Shown: positions 1 to 13,565 of the stretch, one piece after another | Layout of the letters: every line of letters begins with the position of its first letter | Position numbering within the stretch: position 1 is the stretch's first letter | Assembly (NCBI GenBank): GCA_013398175.1 | Contig: VZRZ01004834.1 | Coordinates: 618,993-682,992 of the forward strand | Direction: 5' to 3' | DNA length: 64,000 bases | Source: Climacteris rufus | Taxonomy: Eukaryota; Chordata; Aves; Passeriformes; Climacteridae | Notes under the pieces: generated by a model | Seen by the model: only the letters and a program-made list of their open reading frames with translations | Database searches by the model: none | What the model was told of the DNA's origin: nothing | Position numbers and translations under genes: made by a program

Positions 1-453
1 CCATTCTGACATTTTAAATTTTTATGCCTAAACCATTAGACTGTATCTCAAGTGTGCATTGCATTAAACCTACAGCACAAGCAAATTTTTTTGCTTCTAT
101 TTTTGTGTCATCCCAATCAAGGAAACTGTAAAGTAACTCTATCTGACACTTGCCTTGCTCTCTCTGTGTTGAATGTGTTAATGATTCTGGAAGTGCACAA
201 CATATCCATGGTTTCCCTTCAGTAAGTGTTCAATAAGAGTACACAAATCTATGTACTAGCATGCAGTGAATATGCCTCTAGATGTAGAGCACCATACTTG
301 GTTGGTTGACTAAATTTTTCAAGTTATATTAATTTGATGAATTATGTTAATTTTTCCTTTTTCATGCAATTTTTATTACTTTTATTATTATTTCTGCATT
401 TTGTTTTCTCTCCCCCTCCTTTTGTTTTACATATTGCTTTCATTTGTTTATAG
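1..453 (+). other. 3' end of an upstream intron
   Basis: AT-rich sequence with no coding signal, ending in a long pyrimidine-rich tract at about 400-450 (including TCTCTCCCCCTCC) and the acceptor TAG at 451-453. The exon at 454 needs a preceding exon that ends in phase 1; that exon is outside the window. Confidence 0.8.
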
Positions 454-489
454 AAGAAAAGAAAACAGATCCAGAGAATGGGGATACAG
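454..489 (+). CDS. RIMS1: 36-nt cassette exon of RIMS1 linker
   Basis: The exon is bounded by acceptor TAG (451-453) and donor CAG|GTAGGG (490). It starts with two bases of a split codon, then reads EKKTDPENGDT and leaves one G, which joins to GT of the next exon to make Gly. The join gives GDTG-AMDVEERN, matching the run I know from RIM proteins. Being 36 nt long and phase 1-1, it can be skipped without changing frame, which fits the known heavy alternative splicing of the RIM linker. The acceptor is a tandem TAGAAG, so the exon may also start at 457, dropping one Glu. It is small enough to count as a long neural-type microexon. No domain lies in it; it is a charged, probably disordered linker. 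Confidence 0.85.
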
Positions 490-3400
490 GTAGGGTGACA
501 TTAAAATTATTTTTGTGGTTTTGCCTTAAATCCTTTCATCTGTTATGTTTAAGGAAATAGGTAGCAAAGAGTTGGTTCACAATTTCGATGTATTTTGGCG
601 ATTTCAAAATAGACACTAGGAAATGGAGCCTAAGTAAGTGCCTTCCCAAATGTATTTCCTTTGCTATTTTGAGGGAGTCAAATTTGGGTGAGAAATGGAA
701 GAAAGAGACAAGAATCAGCTAAAGGCAGCTGTCATACACTTTAAGTCTTCTGTTCTGTCCTCCCCTCTCCAGAAACAGAGTGTGCTCACCTGTACACGTT
801 TTTCTTCTCTGTTATAGGTTTCTGATTTCCAAAATATCAGTGTTTCTTTAGTCCCCTCTTCACTAGTTTTTCTCCAAGCCTGAGTGGCTGTGCCTGCCAG
901 ATTTTGTATCCCTGTTGCTCATATGTATCCAAAACTAAATCTGTCATAATATTATAAGTGAAACTCCACTCTTCTTCCATACCCCAGATTCCCCTTTACT
1001 CTCTGTGCCCCAGAAGCCTCACTGTGCAGCAAACTCCTTTTCCAAACTCATCACCATTGCCAGCATCTGTAGGAACTAGAATGGTTTAGTAATTCCCACT
1101 GGAGAAGACAATGAAAGAAAGAATGAAAGAACAGAGGTCCCAGCTGCTTTAATTTTATTTTTTAAATAGGTAGGTTTGTCTTAGGCTAAGCTGCATGATC
1201 AGACCAGTTTGTTGTCCCTTTTGTCTCTGGTATGGATCACAGGCTATCAGCTGAAGAGTCTTACCCTAGAGAGCAGCCAATATTTGACCTGAGGAGCAAA
1301 AAAGAGTCTTTTGGTCTAGGCTGAATTCAGTGATTGCTTATCTCCTTGTAAAACTGTAACTCAGAGCAGTTGTGGTTAGGAAAAGTTAGGCATTGACCAA
1401 ATCACTGATTACAGCCCTTTAAAATTTTTAGCATGAAACAAACATTTAGTTTTTAGTTATGAGGAAAGCTGTCGTGGTGCAGTGGCTGAATCTTATCTTA
1501 TTTCATCTTATCAAGTTAAAACATGAAAATAATGGTTTTTATTTGAAGCTGAAGAAGTGATATTTAGTTCCTGTCCCGAGTCCTGTTGTACGAATGGAAT
1601 TATACAACCACCACCTAGACCATGGTAGGAATTATGCAGATGTCACTTCAAAAGGACATGTCCCTAGATTCCACTTCAATAAAAGAATCAAGAAGAGTTC
1701 CTTTTTCTACTGTGTTTAATAGATAATAGTAGTTACAGCTCAAGCTCAGTGCTTCTGAATAGGGGCCCTGCCTGTTGCTTGTTACTGGATTTTATAGTCT
1801 CTGTAGCTGGCTTGATTTTCTGATGGCACTTCTGCTCATCCAATCCTGCTTGCAGCATCTGGGGTCTTCTGATTTGCTCCCACAGCCTCCAGGCACCCTT
1901 TTTGTCTGTATCTTGAGACATTGCCCTACCTTTTGTTACGAAATATCCTATAGGTAAAGTTGTAATTATAGTTCCTTGCCTAATGATTACATTTCCATAG
2001 ATAGAAACAAAGGTGAAAGTACAATTCATGGAGCCTAAGGTTTAATTTAATGTAGTCACCAGAGGTAAGCTCTGGCATGGCAGTGTCTCACTGCAGTCCC
2101 TGTTGATCTAAGGAGAGGTTACAAGCCTGCAATGCACAGTACTTGTGTGCCTTACTCTGGGGTTTCAGGACTGATTTTGCACTATAATTGTGCTTTCCCT
2201 CAGCACACTCTCTTCTTAAAAGATGGGGAATGGCTGCTAGTGAATTAGCAGTTATCTCTCTCTTACACAGGAATTTCCTGGTGCCCATGAAAAGCCCACT
2301 GAACTAACCTCCAGGAAATGAGGCTTTAATGTTAGAGAGCTCAAAATAACCAAACCTCAGAATGTTGCCTGCAGTGCAATGACCCCGGTTATGTCTGGTG
2401 AGCTGCACCAGGCTTTCTTCCTCCATTCAGTCTTGTTTTTTTCTGTTCATATGGCTGTAATTTGAGTGTCTCATTGGATATTTTTGTTGGAGGCACAGCT
2501 ACTATTTAGAAGCAAAATTCTGGAAGGAAGTTCAGGCAGAAATATACAAATGAACTCATTTTACCTGGCCAAAATTTGGTTGTATGTAGTTTGGCACATC
2601 GTGGCAGTACATCAATATATCAGAATTAGCTTTAACTTTTGTAGTGTCAGACCCAACAGTCCTGAAAATGTGTTGTGTTGGGTTCTAGGTAAGGATCAAA
2701 TAACACAAGGGCTCAGCCAGCCCTTCAGTGATTCACATATGTGATTATGCTCCTGCATTTTAACCAGAGTTGATAATGGATGGTTAGATTCAGGTTAGTT
2801 CTGATGTGTTCACACAGGCTCCATGAACAACTCTTGACTACAATGAAGTCCTTAGGATAGGACTGATGTTCTGCCTTGGTTACCAAACTCGTGTTAAAAG
2901 TTGAAGCTTCTAATGCACCCAGACAGTTACTGAACTCTCTAGAAGTATTTTCTGCTTCTGCTAAACCATCCCACGTAGGTGTTATCTAAGTACAGTTTTG
3001 CCTGCAGAAAAGGAGATGGTGATAGCCTTGCATTCCCACCGCATAGTGTGACGTTTCCATGCTGGACCACGGGAATGGGAAGTGCCATGACACTCTCTCA
3101 GCCTTTCCTACTCCCATCCAGGTCACATCTGCATCTGGCTTGAGTTACAGTGAGATCAGCCCGAGGCAGACAGTAACCCTGCCCCCTCTTTCTGCATGTC
3201 AGTTCTATGCACAGTAGCACCACAGCTCACCTTCTGCATTACAAACCTTCCATTGCCCTCAGGTTTTCTTCTTTTTGCATATAACTGAGTTCTCTCACTT
3301 GTTAAAGACAGTATCAAAAACACAAAGCAAGTTAGATTTTCCTTTAATAAGATTTCATGGGAATTTAATATTTGTTTCAAAATTTTTGTCTTGTTTCTCT

Positions 3401-5577
3401 CTTGAGAAAAAGTAAGCCATAAATTTTGCTTGACTTTTTGCGGAAGACTCACACCAAGGTCTTATGTGTTATTCTCCCCTCTTGAATGACATATTTTTTG
3501 CAGATTCTAGGCAATTGAATTTGTGAAAATCTAACTTTCACTTTGCCAACTGATCATAGAAAAGAATGAGTATTTTCTCAACTAATTGTGAAATTTCTAA
3601 TTTATGCTCAAGAAGTGTTACTTTGTCACTTGTAATTTCCTGAAATTTGGCACAATGTCTGAAGATAAAGAATACATGCAATGATTTAATAAAAAAATAA
3701 AAACAATTGACAAAATTTCCTTTTTTTTGGGAAAAATATCTCCTTTCTTACATTACTGAAAAATGACAAGAAGATTTGCAGAATGTTACAATATCAGCAA
3801 AATATTGTTTCTTTCTTTGGGCAGAGACTGAAGTATTTTACTTCAAAAAAAACTTATGTATTACTTCTGTTATTAAAAAAAGAAAATGTCATTTTCCAGT
3901 GAAAGGGTTTTTGTTACAGAGCAAAAAAAGTATCTTTAGAGCTTTTAAAACTACATCTTAAAACAGTCACTTAATGATAAATTGACAAATATTGCTATGG
4001 GTTCTATAATGGTTGAGGAAAATTGTGATAGGGAAAGCTAGCTATATTTTATTTTAGAAATTTTCATTTGCTACTCTCTTTTTCATTTTATTGCTCCCTA
4101 TAAATCATTGTTTCTTCTTTCTTGTTAAATTTTCTTAATTTTAATTTCTCTTAGAATTATTGATAAAGTCTTTTCATTCAGGTTGTTGTGGGAACTAAAG
4201 ATGGAGAGTTAGAATACAAAAATTAGAAGCCAGAGGGTTTACAGACAACAGCACAGTGTTGTCTTTTTGCATTCCCACTTCCTTTCACCTCCTCTCCTTC
4301 CAGATTTCCTATGAAGTGCCACAGCATTTACCTGGAAGCTCTCATAGTATGTGCTACTACCCTTATTATTCCCAAGAAAGAAAGTACAAAACTCAGAGGC
4401 CCATGTTCTGTGGAGAATTGCACTTTGCTATTAGATTATAACTTATAACTGAGGTTTAGAGTTTAAATCAGGTTTATGTAGTACATTGGAATCTAATATT
4501 CACATCACGGTTCCATAAATACATTCCAGATTGCTCTAAACATATAATCCACTGGAACTTCTATTTATGATTAGTGACATTCTGAAATTTCAATCCCAGA
4601 CCACTTTTGTGTTAAAATTATGGGTCGTTTAAGATGAGTGTCAGTCAAAATGAATGCTTTTTAGCATTTGGTGGATAATGAATTATTCTTGACTTATACC
4701 GTGTTCAAGTGGAAAAGAATCAAATGTGTATATGTAATAGCTAACTATATTTTGGTTGAAAATCCTTTCTGAGCTGTTGTCTTCTTCTCATTTGTTTATT
4801 TCCCAGTCTTCCACCTCAGCTTTGGCACTTACTTCTTTATTATTTTACACTTTAAATTGTGGTATTACAGTACCAGCTGGTTGAAAACAGCTACTGCCTG
4901 AGTCATGTAGTGACAACCCATCCCTGACTGAAACTAATCACGTATTTGATCTAAGAAGAATGAATTCTGAAACTGCTCTTGTAGTTGTGTTTCATTAGAA
5001 TGTAATACAATGATGCCACTGGGTGGCTCTTCAAGATTCCTTTAGACATCTTTAAGTTTTTATATCATACTGAGAATATACTCACACAGTAAATAGAAGG
5101 TCTGTTAGTCTGTGGTTGTTACTTGATTATTAATTTGTTCTGTCAGACTATAATAAATGCAGAACCAAGAATCTCTACCCAAAATAAGCAGGTTATCTTT
5201 GCATTCCCTTTTATTAAATGAAAGACTCAATTTCTCTTTAATATTCTTAAAATAGTAAAATTATATTCTGTGGAAAAATTGTGTTTCATTTATATTGAGT
5301 AATTTCCACAAAGTTGGCTTTATTTGAATTGTGTAGATAATACAACATTTATTAAGATTTTGCTGAAATACTTTTCTGCTATTTTTCTCCTGTTACACCT
5401 TTTTGGCTCTCTGCAAAATCATAATTCAGGAACTAAAATTATATGCATGGAATTTAAGTAAATCAAATTTAAACTCTTTCTGTTAAAACTTCCATGAGCA
5501 TAATTTTAGCCTTGGAATTGAGGACTGCTTGTGTATTTATTTTCTTCTTTTTTTTCTTTTTTTTTTTAACTTAACAG
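490..5577 (+). other. Intron, GT-AG, 5.1 kb
   Basis: The donor is GTAGGG and the acceptor is ACAG at 5574-5577, after a strong T-rich tract (about 5546-5570). The interior is AT-rich. I recognise no interspersed repeat and no further exon; the open frames in it are short and lack splice signals. One TGCATG motif sits at 5444-5449, about 130 bp before the next exon. Confidence 0.8.
5444..5449 (+). promoter_or_regulatory. TGCATG, candidate RBFOX splicing site
   Basis: An exact TGCATG hexamer lies 128 bp upstream of the 101-nt exon. RBFOX proteins bind UGCAUG in neuronal pre-mRNA, and upstream sites usually favour skipping. A single hexamer can occur by chance in this much intron, so function is inferred only from position. 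Confidence 0.3.
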
Positions 5578-5678
5578 GTGCAATGGATGTAGAAGAAAGG
5601 AATCGCCAAATGAAAATGAGCAAGTACAAACAGGTAGCAGGATCAGATTCCAGACTGGAACAAGATTATCATTCTAAG
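5578..5678 (+). CDS. RIMS1: RIMS1 linker exon (AMDVEERNRQMK...YHSK)
   Basis: This 101-nt exon enters with two bases (completing Gly) and ends in phase 0 after Lys. It encodes AMDVEERNRQMKMSKYKQ followed by VAGSDSRLEQDYHSK, a segment I recognise as RIM linker. The charged first half is likely helical; no named domain lies here. The acceptor AG at 5576-5577 follows a long T-rich tract. The donor is unusual: TCTAAG|GCAAGG, a GC donor, needed so that HSK joins YRSG of the next exon. Inside the exon, CAG|GTAGCA at 5633/5634 is a canonical-looking GT donor that would remove exactly 45 nt (15 residues) in frame. At 101 nt the exon cannot be skipped alone without a frameshift, so it should be constitutive. 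Confidence 0.94.
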
Positions 5679-8600
5679 GCAAGGGAGTTTTGTTTTGAAA
5701 AGAAACAAAATATGCTAAACTGAAATATCCAACATCCAATTAGAAAGTAATAGATGGGTGCCAGGTTGTTTTTTCAGTAAAAGTTTCTTGTGTGTCTATA
5801 ATAAAACTTTTGAAAATGTGCAGCAAAACTCTGAACACACAATGTTCTTGATTATTAAAATTTGAAAAGGGTAAGTTAAAGCAAATGAAAGAGCCAGTAT
5901 AATTACCTATTGGAATGAACAATAGTGCCATGCTTTAAAAGCTTAAAGAGAAGGAAAAAAAGATGTTTATTGAGTGACAGATGGAATGAGAGCTATTGAA
6001 ACTTGTTCATGGCTTTCATATAGTTGAACAGAGAGTTATCTTGATCTACTGAAAATTGGAAGATGCAGTGTTACTTAGTTTAATGGTGGCAGTTTAGCAT
6101 TTGGAAAGGTGTTTTGTACACCATCAAAAGCGTTCACCCCAGCAGTGGCAGATTGCCAAGAATCTGAATCTCTATGTAGTAGTATAACCTTAAATATACT
6201 ATCCAGAATTTCCTGCTATCTGGAACAGGGTCATATCATATAGAGTGTGTTAATTAAAATAATCAAGATATTTTCAATTTAAATTTCTATTATACAAAAA
6301 TAATTTAGTGTCCTCTAAAAGACTTCATTAATTGAGGTCAGATTGTAAGTGGAAAACACAAGACTTCTGACCTATAAAACCTGGCTGAGGAAGAGAAATT
6401 TGTTTTAGACTTTTATTTCCAGGTTGTTGTTCCTTGTTCCCAGGATTGGCAAAGCTTCTGTAAAATGAGACATTTAGTATTTGAATGCAAATAAACCATC
6501 AAATTTATTAAGTATTACTAGTTTTGCAGATAATGTGAACTAATACCCTTGATATAATTACTTTCTAGAATATACATTTAAGTGTGGGAAAATAGAAGAG
6601 CTTTAGCAAAGTCCATTTTCAAATTAAAAACCCTGTTAATGAAAATAGAATTGACAAAACAAAAAACAAGAATGTGAAAATGACTTAAAATACTTTAAAA
6701 GTCTGTAGATGTGCTGCATGGTTATGTGAGTATTTTGCAAATGTAGTTTTAACTAAACAAGGCATAGGAATGTTTATTAACATGTAAGAGGGTCTTGGTA
6801 TTCTGTCATGTTTAGATGTTTCTTTTATTTTGACATGGCAAAGTCTTTCTATATTGTTGGCTTTGGAAGGTGTTACCTTTGAGAGATGAGCATAATACTG
6901 TGAGCAGACCTTATCGTAAGTGTTGTGATTGTATGTACCCAAACATATGACTTTATGTACTGTATGTGTAACCAGCCTTAATCTGCTGATTTTCCTGCTC
7001 CCTCAATGCTTGACTGGAATTTGACTCAGAAGTAGGACTGGTGCAGAGTAAATGGGTTCTCGTGTAAAAGAGTTGGATAGAATATAACTACCTAATGAAG
7101 TATTTACTACCCTTGTTTTTCCATTTCACCTACACCATATTATTGGGCCTCACTTGACATCTTTTATCTTTTTAATTAAAATTTTACCTTCAGTATTATT
7201 AGAATGTATTAAAGAGGAAAACGATAAATGGAATTATTTTATGAATATGGTGATTTATTTATTGCACACATCAAACAATGTCTCCAGAAATAAACAGTTA
7301 ATTTACTCTTCTGCTGAAGTGTAGTTTCAGTACTTGAAAATGAGTTATTGATTCTATCGATGAACTTGTGGAACTAGACACTGAATATTTGCATATGTGT
7401 ATTAATTCAACATGCATTCTTAGATTTGTGTAGTTTCAAAGCCATATGAGAACCATAACTCTCATAAGCCATATGAGAGTTCTGTCTTCACCTTTTTACT
7501 ACCACTGCTTCAATTCCCATTAATTAAGCTCTTATATTATCTAGAGACAAAAAAAATATTAAGTACAATTTATCTACCTGGTTTCTACAAAAATTATTTT
7601 GGAACAATGAATGGAAACACATATATCAAATGCTGACTGAAATGTTTTGTACAGTATATAGTGACTTTGATATTTTTAGACCTCTCAACTGGCACAAGCA
7701 GTCAGTCACTAGTGCCATGCCTCAGAAAAATGTCATTAAATGGGCACTAAGCCACATTTAGGAAAGTCAGCACGTAGAATTTACATTTACCTTTTCTGTT
7801 CTATTTCTTTCTTTAAATGAAAGTCAACAGATCAAGAGCATCTTTATGTCTTTATGTCATGTAATCTTTCTTGATTACTTTAAGAAAAAATACCCTTCCT
7901 TGCTGAGGAAGCAAAAGCTATAAAAGTAGAAGTTGTACTAAATATTAAAATAGGCATCCTGTTTTATACCTCTCTAGCTTTGTTCTACCTCTGGATGTCA
8001 GTACTAGAGGCTTTAGAGGAAGGTACATACTCTTCTGTAGTGCACAGTCATACATTAAGAAGCTTGCAGGAAAAGTTTAATTCCAGACCTTGGTATTCTT
8101 AGAAGCTGCTAAAATATGAAGTTGATTCTCCCTTATATTTTTTCCTTATGATTGATAAAATAGTGGATTTTATTTTTATCATTCTTATACCTGCCTTGTT
8201 ATTTTGGAACGATAATTATTATGTTTCCATAATATTTTGTATACATTATTTTGGCAGGGTGTTAAAGAGTTATTTCTTTACATAACTTCCTTCCGAAGTT
8301 GCTGAAGTATGGTTTCAGGACTGACATATGGAAAGCAAGTAATATACACATTTAATGTAAATATTTACAGCTAAGCAGTCATGAAAGAAAAACATTGTGG
8401 GCACTAAGGATCAGGAAAATTAATTTATGGTATTAGAACAACTATTTATTTCTGCTTATTGAGTACTAGTAGACTTGTACTAAATAGGATATATACAAAA
8501 GTCTGAAATGCAGTGCTGGTAGACCCTGACATACAGGAAAACCTGAATTCTGGAAATACAGAAAAAAACCCCACAGCAGCACAAGAGCATTCTACCAGAG

Positions 8601-11600
8601 ACAAAATTAGCCATTTACCATACTATGCCTCTGCAACGCCAGCCTGATTTGTGTAATTTTCCTCAAGAATCTTTCTGTGACTAGTTTATTTTTTTTTGCA
8701 TAAGAACTATGCTTCCCAGTTCCAAATTGTTTAAGCAAGATCAGCTGTGAAGAGGGAAGGGCCAAGACAGGAGCTGAGCGAGCTACACACTCGATTCACA
8801 CAGTTCACCTTTGGTAGAACTGGCTTTTGAAGTGACTTCCCAAACTACCCCATCAAACCTCTCTGCCTTGCTTCTTGCTTGATACTCCCTTGACGCACTG
8901 TAGCTCTTCTGGCAAACAAATTGATAGTGCTGTGTTTGGCGAGCAACTCCTTGCCTTGGCCATTCCCACCTGTGCTCAGATTCAGGGATCCCTGCTGACA
9001 AACGAAGGATGAAGGGTGTGAGAAATCCTGGCATTCCTCTCTCCTTCCCCCCTGACTAGAACATGCACAGTAGATCAGCTGAGGGGAGTTAAATAGCTTT
9101 GTTGCTATTTGTTGCAAGACACTTCTTGCATGTGGAACCCTAGAAGTGCTTGCAATCAGTGTGAAATCAGTGTAGAATCAAGAGAGAATTCCATTAACTC
9201 AGGCTATATTAGCCACTACAAGAAGTGTGATCACTTAGAAGTGTTGGATGTCAAACTAAAGGGAGCTGGATTTATGTAGGAATTGAAATTGTGAAAAACT
9301 ACTTTTTTTAGGAACTAAGGTAAAACAGAGACTGACAACTAGCTGCCACACATTTAAACCTCTAAGTATCTTGAGACTTATTTTATTTGTTTTATTAGGA
9401 AAAAATAATGACCTACAAAAAGGCAGAGAAATCCAGTTACATAATATAGCAATTAGTAGTAGTCAGTAATGTAGTAATTAGTAATACAGTGTGTTAAAGC
9501 AACAAGGAATCAAGTTGGGATAAAAGAGGTAAAAAAAAACAGATTAAAAACTGAAATTTTTGCTGAATAGGCTTATTTAGCCAAATGTAGAAAAGAGTAC
9601 ATTAAATGCAGAATAATACAGAACACCAAAGATGTTTAATGATTCATATCAGTGATATGACTGAAACTTTCTGCATCATCAGATGTACGTAAAGCTGCAG
9701 TTCCTGATAATCAATAACCACAATTCAACTTTTAGATACAAACGTAATTCTCTGTGTTTGGTGTAGGAGAATAGTACTGTTAGGCCTACTAGCATGCTAC
9801 TTTGTGATCTAACCTGATAATAAGACCAAGACAAATTAAACTGTGGAAGAGTCAAGCTTGTGCTTAGTTTATCTGAGTAGGGTAGTTGAGGCTGAAATGC
9901 TCTTGGGGCATGCAGACACTGAACAGCTGCTCTTCAGACTGAGAACTGATTCAGCAATGAATCAAGCACCACCTTATGGGCTACCTGTGTGAGAGAATGT
10001 GAAAAAGGTAAGAACTGTAACTCTGGAGGTGGAAGAGGCTGAATTTGAATGCCTCGGAAGCAGATCTTAACTGGAAGGTCTTGTAATGCGCAAAGGTGCT
10101 GCCAAGAGCTGCCTTTTTCCTCTGAAAGCTGCAGTAAGTAGTTGTGCCATTGGTACAGCTACATGTGGTGTCCTCTGACCTGTGCTGAGAATTGAGACAT
10201 TTCATTCAATTGTGTTTTGGGAATGCCTTGGTCTCCTCCTTGAAAATCAAAGCACAGCAGTACACAGAGAAGCAAAGATTGCTAGCAGGAGCACTTGTCA
10301 CTTTTCTTCTTGAAACCCTTGTGGAGAAAACATCCAAATAAAGGGATATTCAGAAATTTGATATTTTACTGCATATAAGCTGTATTTATTTGTATTGGTT
10401 TTATATTGACAACTGTTTTAGAGTTCGTGGAGGATCATGATATGCCCAATAATAATTTGGTTTTTTGTAATAATTATGAATATACCTCTCTGATCCTATA
10501 ATGTAAGTTTCTTACAACTTTTGTTGTTAAGGATGTAACTAGAAATATTGAAAATATTGAATACAAAGTGGAGGCTATGTTACATATCCATATGCCCTCA
10601 AAACAGTGCATAAATTGTTTTGTATACATTCCTTTTAAATACAGTTTAAATTTTAAAATTTTAAATATCTGGATAAAATTTGGAAAAAGAAAATAATTAC
10701 AATCGAACTGTGCTGGAGAGCAATTAAGAAAGCAAAGACTAACATGAATAAGACCACACACAAATATTCAGTGCAATAAATTTCTGTAGAATGCCTGTAC
10801 AGCTAAGTACCTAACCAGCAGAATTTGATGGGCTTAGAAATGGGTATGTAGTTCCCTTCGTCTTCCTGTTGTCCACCTCTACACCAATAAGCTCTTATCT
10901 TCAGAAAATACACCAAACACCAATTAAATTAATAAAGAATTTCCCAGGTGAGGAAACTTTAGTTATTGACTCTTCCATGGCATTTGTGCTTTCCTATGGA
11001 CCATTAAGCATTGTACTTTTGGGCCAGAAATTATAGCTCAGCCAGCTCTGTGGTCCAGAGTGAGTCCTGTCACTCCCAACAGCCTGTGAGTGCTCAGGTC
11101 ACCTAATCAATCAGTCTCATGGGTGTGATATATAAGGAGTTTCGTAAGGAATTTTGCTGCTCAGTGACAGAGAGTGTCTCTAACCTATAGCACTGATAGC
11201 ATTTATATTTTCAATCAAGTATTTAATTGTATTTTTAATATTAAAAGTTTGTAGAATAAATTGCTGAAGTTGAAGTTCTGGTTCCTATAAGTACAGGATT
11301 TAAAGTTTTATTATAAGACTTACAAATATAGCTAGATGAAATAAATTCAGAATTCTGGAATTGAACACTATACACATGGTAATGTAGATTATACCTCATC
11401 TGTAATGTCTATATCAAACTGTATTTTACTGATGTGTTAGAATTCATTTAGTGACTTTGAATATAGATGTGGACTGCTGTGATTTCTAGTATTTTCTTCT
11501 TTAGTCAACGATGTGCCAAATCTCAAAAAAGGTTTATGTTGCTCTAATTTTTCATTTAATCCAAGCTCACTTTTAATTTATTTTGGATTTGATAATTTTC

Positions 11601-12984
11601 TAATTTATTTTTTTCAATCTTGAGTATCCATGTCTATATCAAAAGTTTAGCATATTTTTAAATGTAATACTGTGGTTAACAAAAGTATTGCATTCACCTA
11701 TGATGATTGTGGTTGAAATTTAAACATCTGAATGTAGACTGATACTAGCTGTCTTTAGCTGTCAACAGGCACTGTCTGTTGCCACACATTTTCTTAGTTT
11801 TTGTGTAAGCTTCTATTGCTAATTATATTTTTAGAAAGAAGAGGTTAAATACATTATAGAATGTTATTAAAGTACCTTATAATTTTACAATGAATCTCAA
11901 AAGAAAAAATGACCCCTGAAAGTAAAAGGATAAAACCATCACTCTATTTTGGCTCTGAATTATCATTAGTTATTGGAGTCTACTAGTCAAAAAAAGGGCT
12001 TTTCAATAGCAGAGAATGGTTTTTCCATTAAAAAACCACAGTGTAACACAGTCTTGTGTTTTACAGCAATGAGTTAAATATTCTTTTGCAAAAAGCAAGT
12101 ATTTTCAAGAAAATAAATTGCTTTATCAAACACCTATATATAAAATATACAGCAAAATGTATATCAAAAGATTTCTATAAAAGCCAGGTTCAGTTGAGCA
12201 TTGTAGCCATTCCATTAGTAATTACATTTTTAAATCACGTGGGTGATGTTTTGATCCCCTTCCAGCCAGAACAATCACTGCAATTTATCTTAGATCCTTT
12301 ATCCTTTCTATAATAGAATGTGTTTTCCTTACAGAATGTCTTTGTATAGACAAGTGAATTGCTAAACTGTTAGTCTTTTGGTTCAGAGTGGCTGTCTTTT
12401 CATAGTAAACTCGATTATTTTTGTTTACAGTTTTTATCTGAATTTAAGTTGTAAAGTTCCAAGATGCGATTGAACTAAGTAACAATTAATGTACAAAATA
12501 CTGTGACTGTGCTTGAATTAATTATTTAACTTGTTCTGATACTGATGTTATGCTGATAATAAATGAGGAAATCTGCAGAAAACAAGAAAAAAATTACCTG
12601 GGAAATATGTAGTAAATATCTGGGTGCCTAGGTATGACATTCAAAAGTAGAGAATATATGAAGTTAATTGAATTGCTGCAACAGTCAGGGAGCTCTAAGA
12701 AATGAGAATAATAATCTGTGATAACATCTATCACACCAGACTGCTGTTTGTGCTACTTAATTCTATGCCAGGCAAATACATGCAAAAAAGATATTATTCA
12801 CATTTGAAATATATCAAGTCTAGAGCACTGGCTCCATGATGGAAACATGTTTGCTAGGTCAATTTGCTAGACTATTGACCTTGAAAAATTGAGGAAAGTT
12901 TGGCACACAATTAGAAAGGATAGATCTGAAGTCTCAGGGCTGGGTTTGCATGGAGCCTGCTTAAATATGTAGGATTCAAAATGA

Positions 12985-13352
12985 ATCAGAATCATAGAAT
13001 GGTTTGGGTTGTAAGGGACCTTAAAGATCATCTACTCCAATCCCCCTGCTATGGGCTGGGATATCTTCCACTAGACCAGGTTGCTCAAAGCCTCATCCAG
13101 CCTGGCCTTGAACACTTCCAGGGATAGGGCATCCACAGTTTCTCTGTGCAATTTGTTCCAGTGCCTCACCACCCTCACAGTAAAGAAATTCTTCCTAATA
13201 CCTAAGCCGATGCTCTTTCAGTTTAAGGCCATTACCTCTTGTCCTACCACTACAGGGCTTTGTAGAAAAATCTTTCTCTGGCTCTTGTAGCCCCCTTTAG
13301 GTACTGAAGGCTTCTCTAAGGTCTCCCTGGAGCCTTCTCTTCCCTATGCTGA
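12985..13352 (-). mobile_element. CR1 LINE, 3' fragment, reverse orientation
   Basis: The plus strand starts AATCATAGAATGGTTTGGGT, the reverse complement of the bird CR1 3' end, and continues through the diagnostic blocks for 'ccttaaagatcat', 'ctggccttgaacacttccag' and 'aaattcttcctaatacc'. The copy is 5'-truncated where CR1 similarity stops, near 13352. It carries no intact reverse transcriptase. CR1 elements end in a short octamer-like repeat rather than poly(A) and usually leave no clear target duplication; I see none. Confidence 0.92.
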
Positions 13353-13565
13353 AGAAGCAGGACCTTTGTCTGCTTCACCGGGGGTGGTTCAAAAGAGATG
13401 GAGTCCTGTGAGACTTGGAGGCAGGAATGCTGGCTGCCCCTTACCTCACACCCCTCCTGCTCTGCCCAGCTCTCCTGTGCAGCAGCTCCAGGAGGTGCTC
13501 CCGGGATGGCCCCACAGACCCGCTCCCCATGGTTCATCTGGGCTCACCTTAGAGGGAAGATTTGC
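13353..13565. other. GC-rich block abutting the CR1 fragment
   Basis: Immediately beyond the CR1 truncation point the sequence becomes strikingly GC-rich for about 200 bp, with runs such as CTCCTGCTCTGCCCAGCTC and CCCGGGATGG, inside otherwise AT-rich intron. Open frames of 64-94 codons overlap it on both strands, which is expected from GC-rich sequence and is not evidence of coding. I do not recognise a repeat family. It may be an older insertion or a biased-conversion relic. Confidence 0.4.

Noticed and set aside
8740..9120. Less AT-rich block that could be an LTR or old repeat
   Set aside because: No TG...CA ends, polyadenylation signal in the right place or target duplication could be placed, so no element is claimed.
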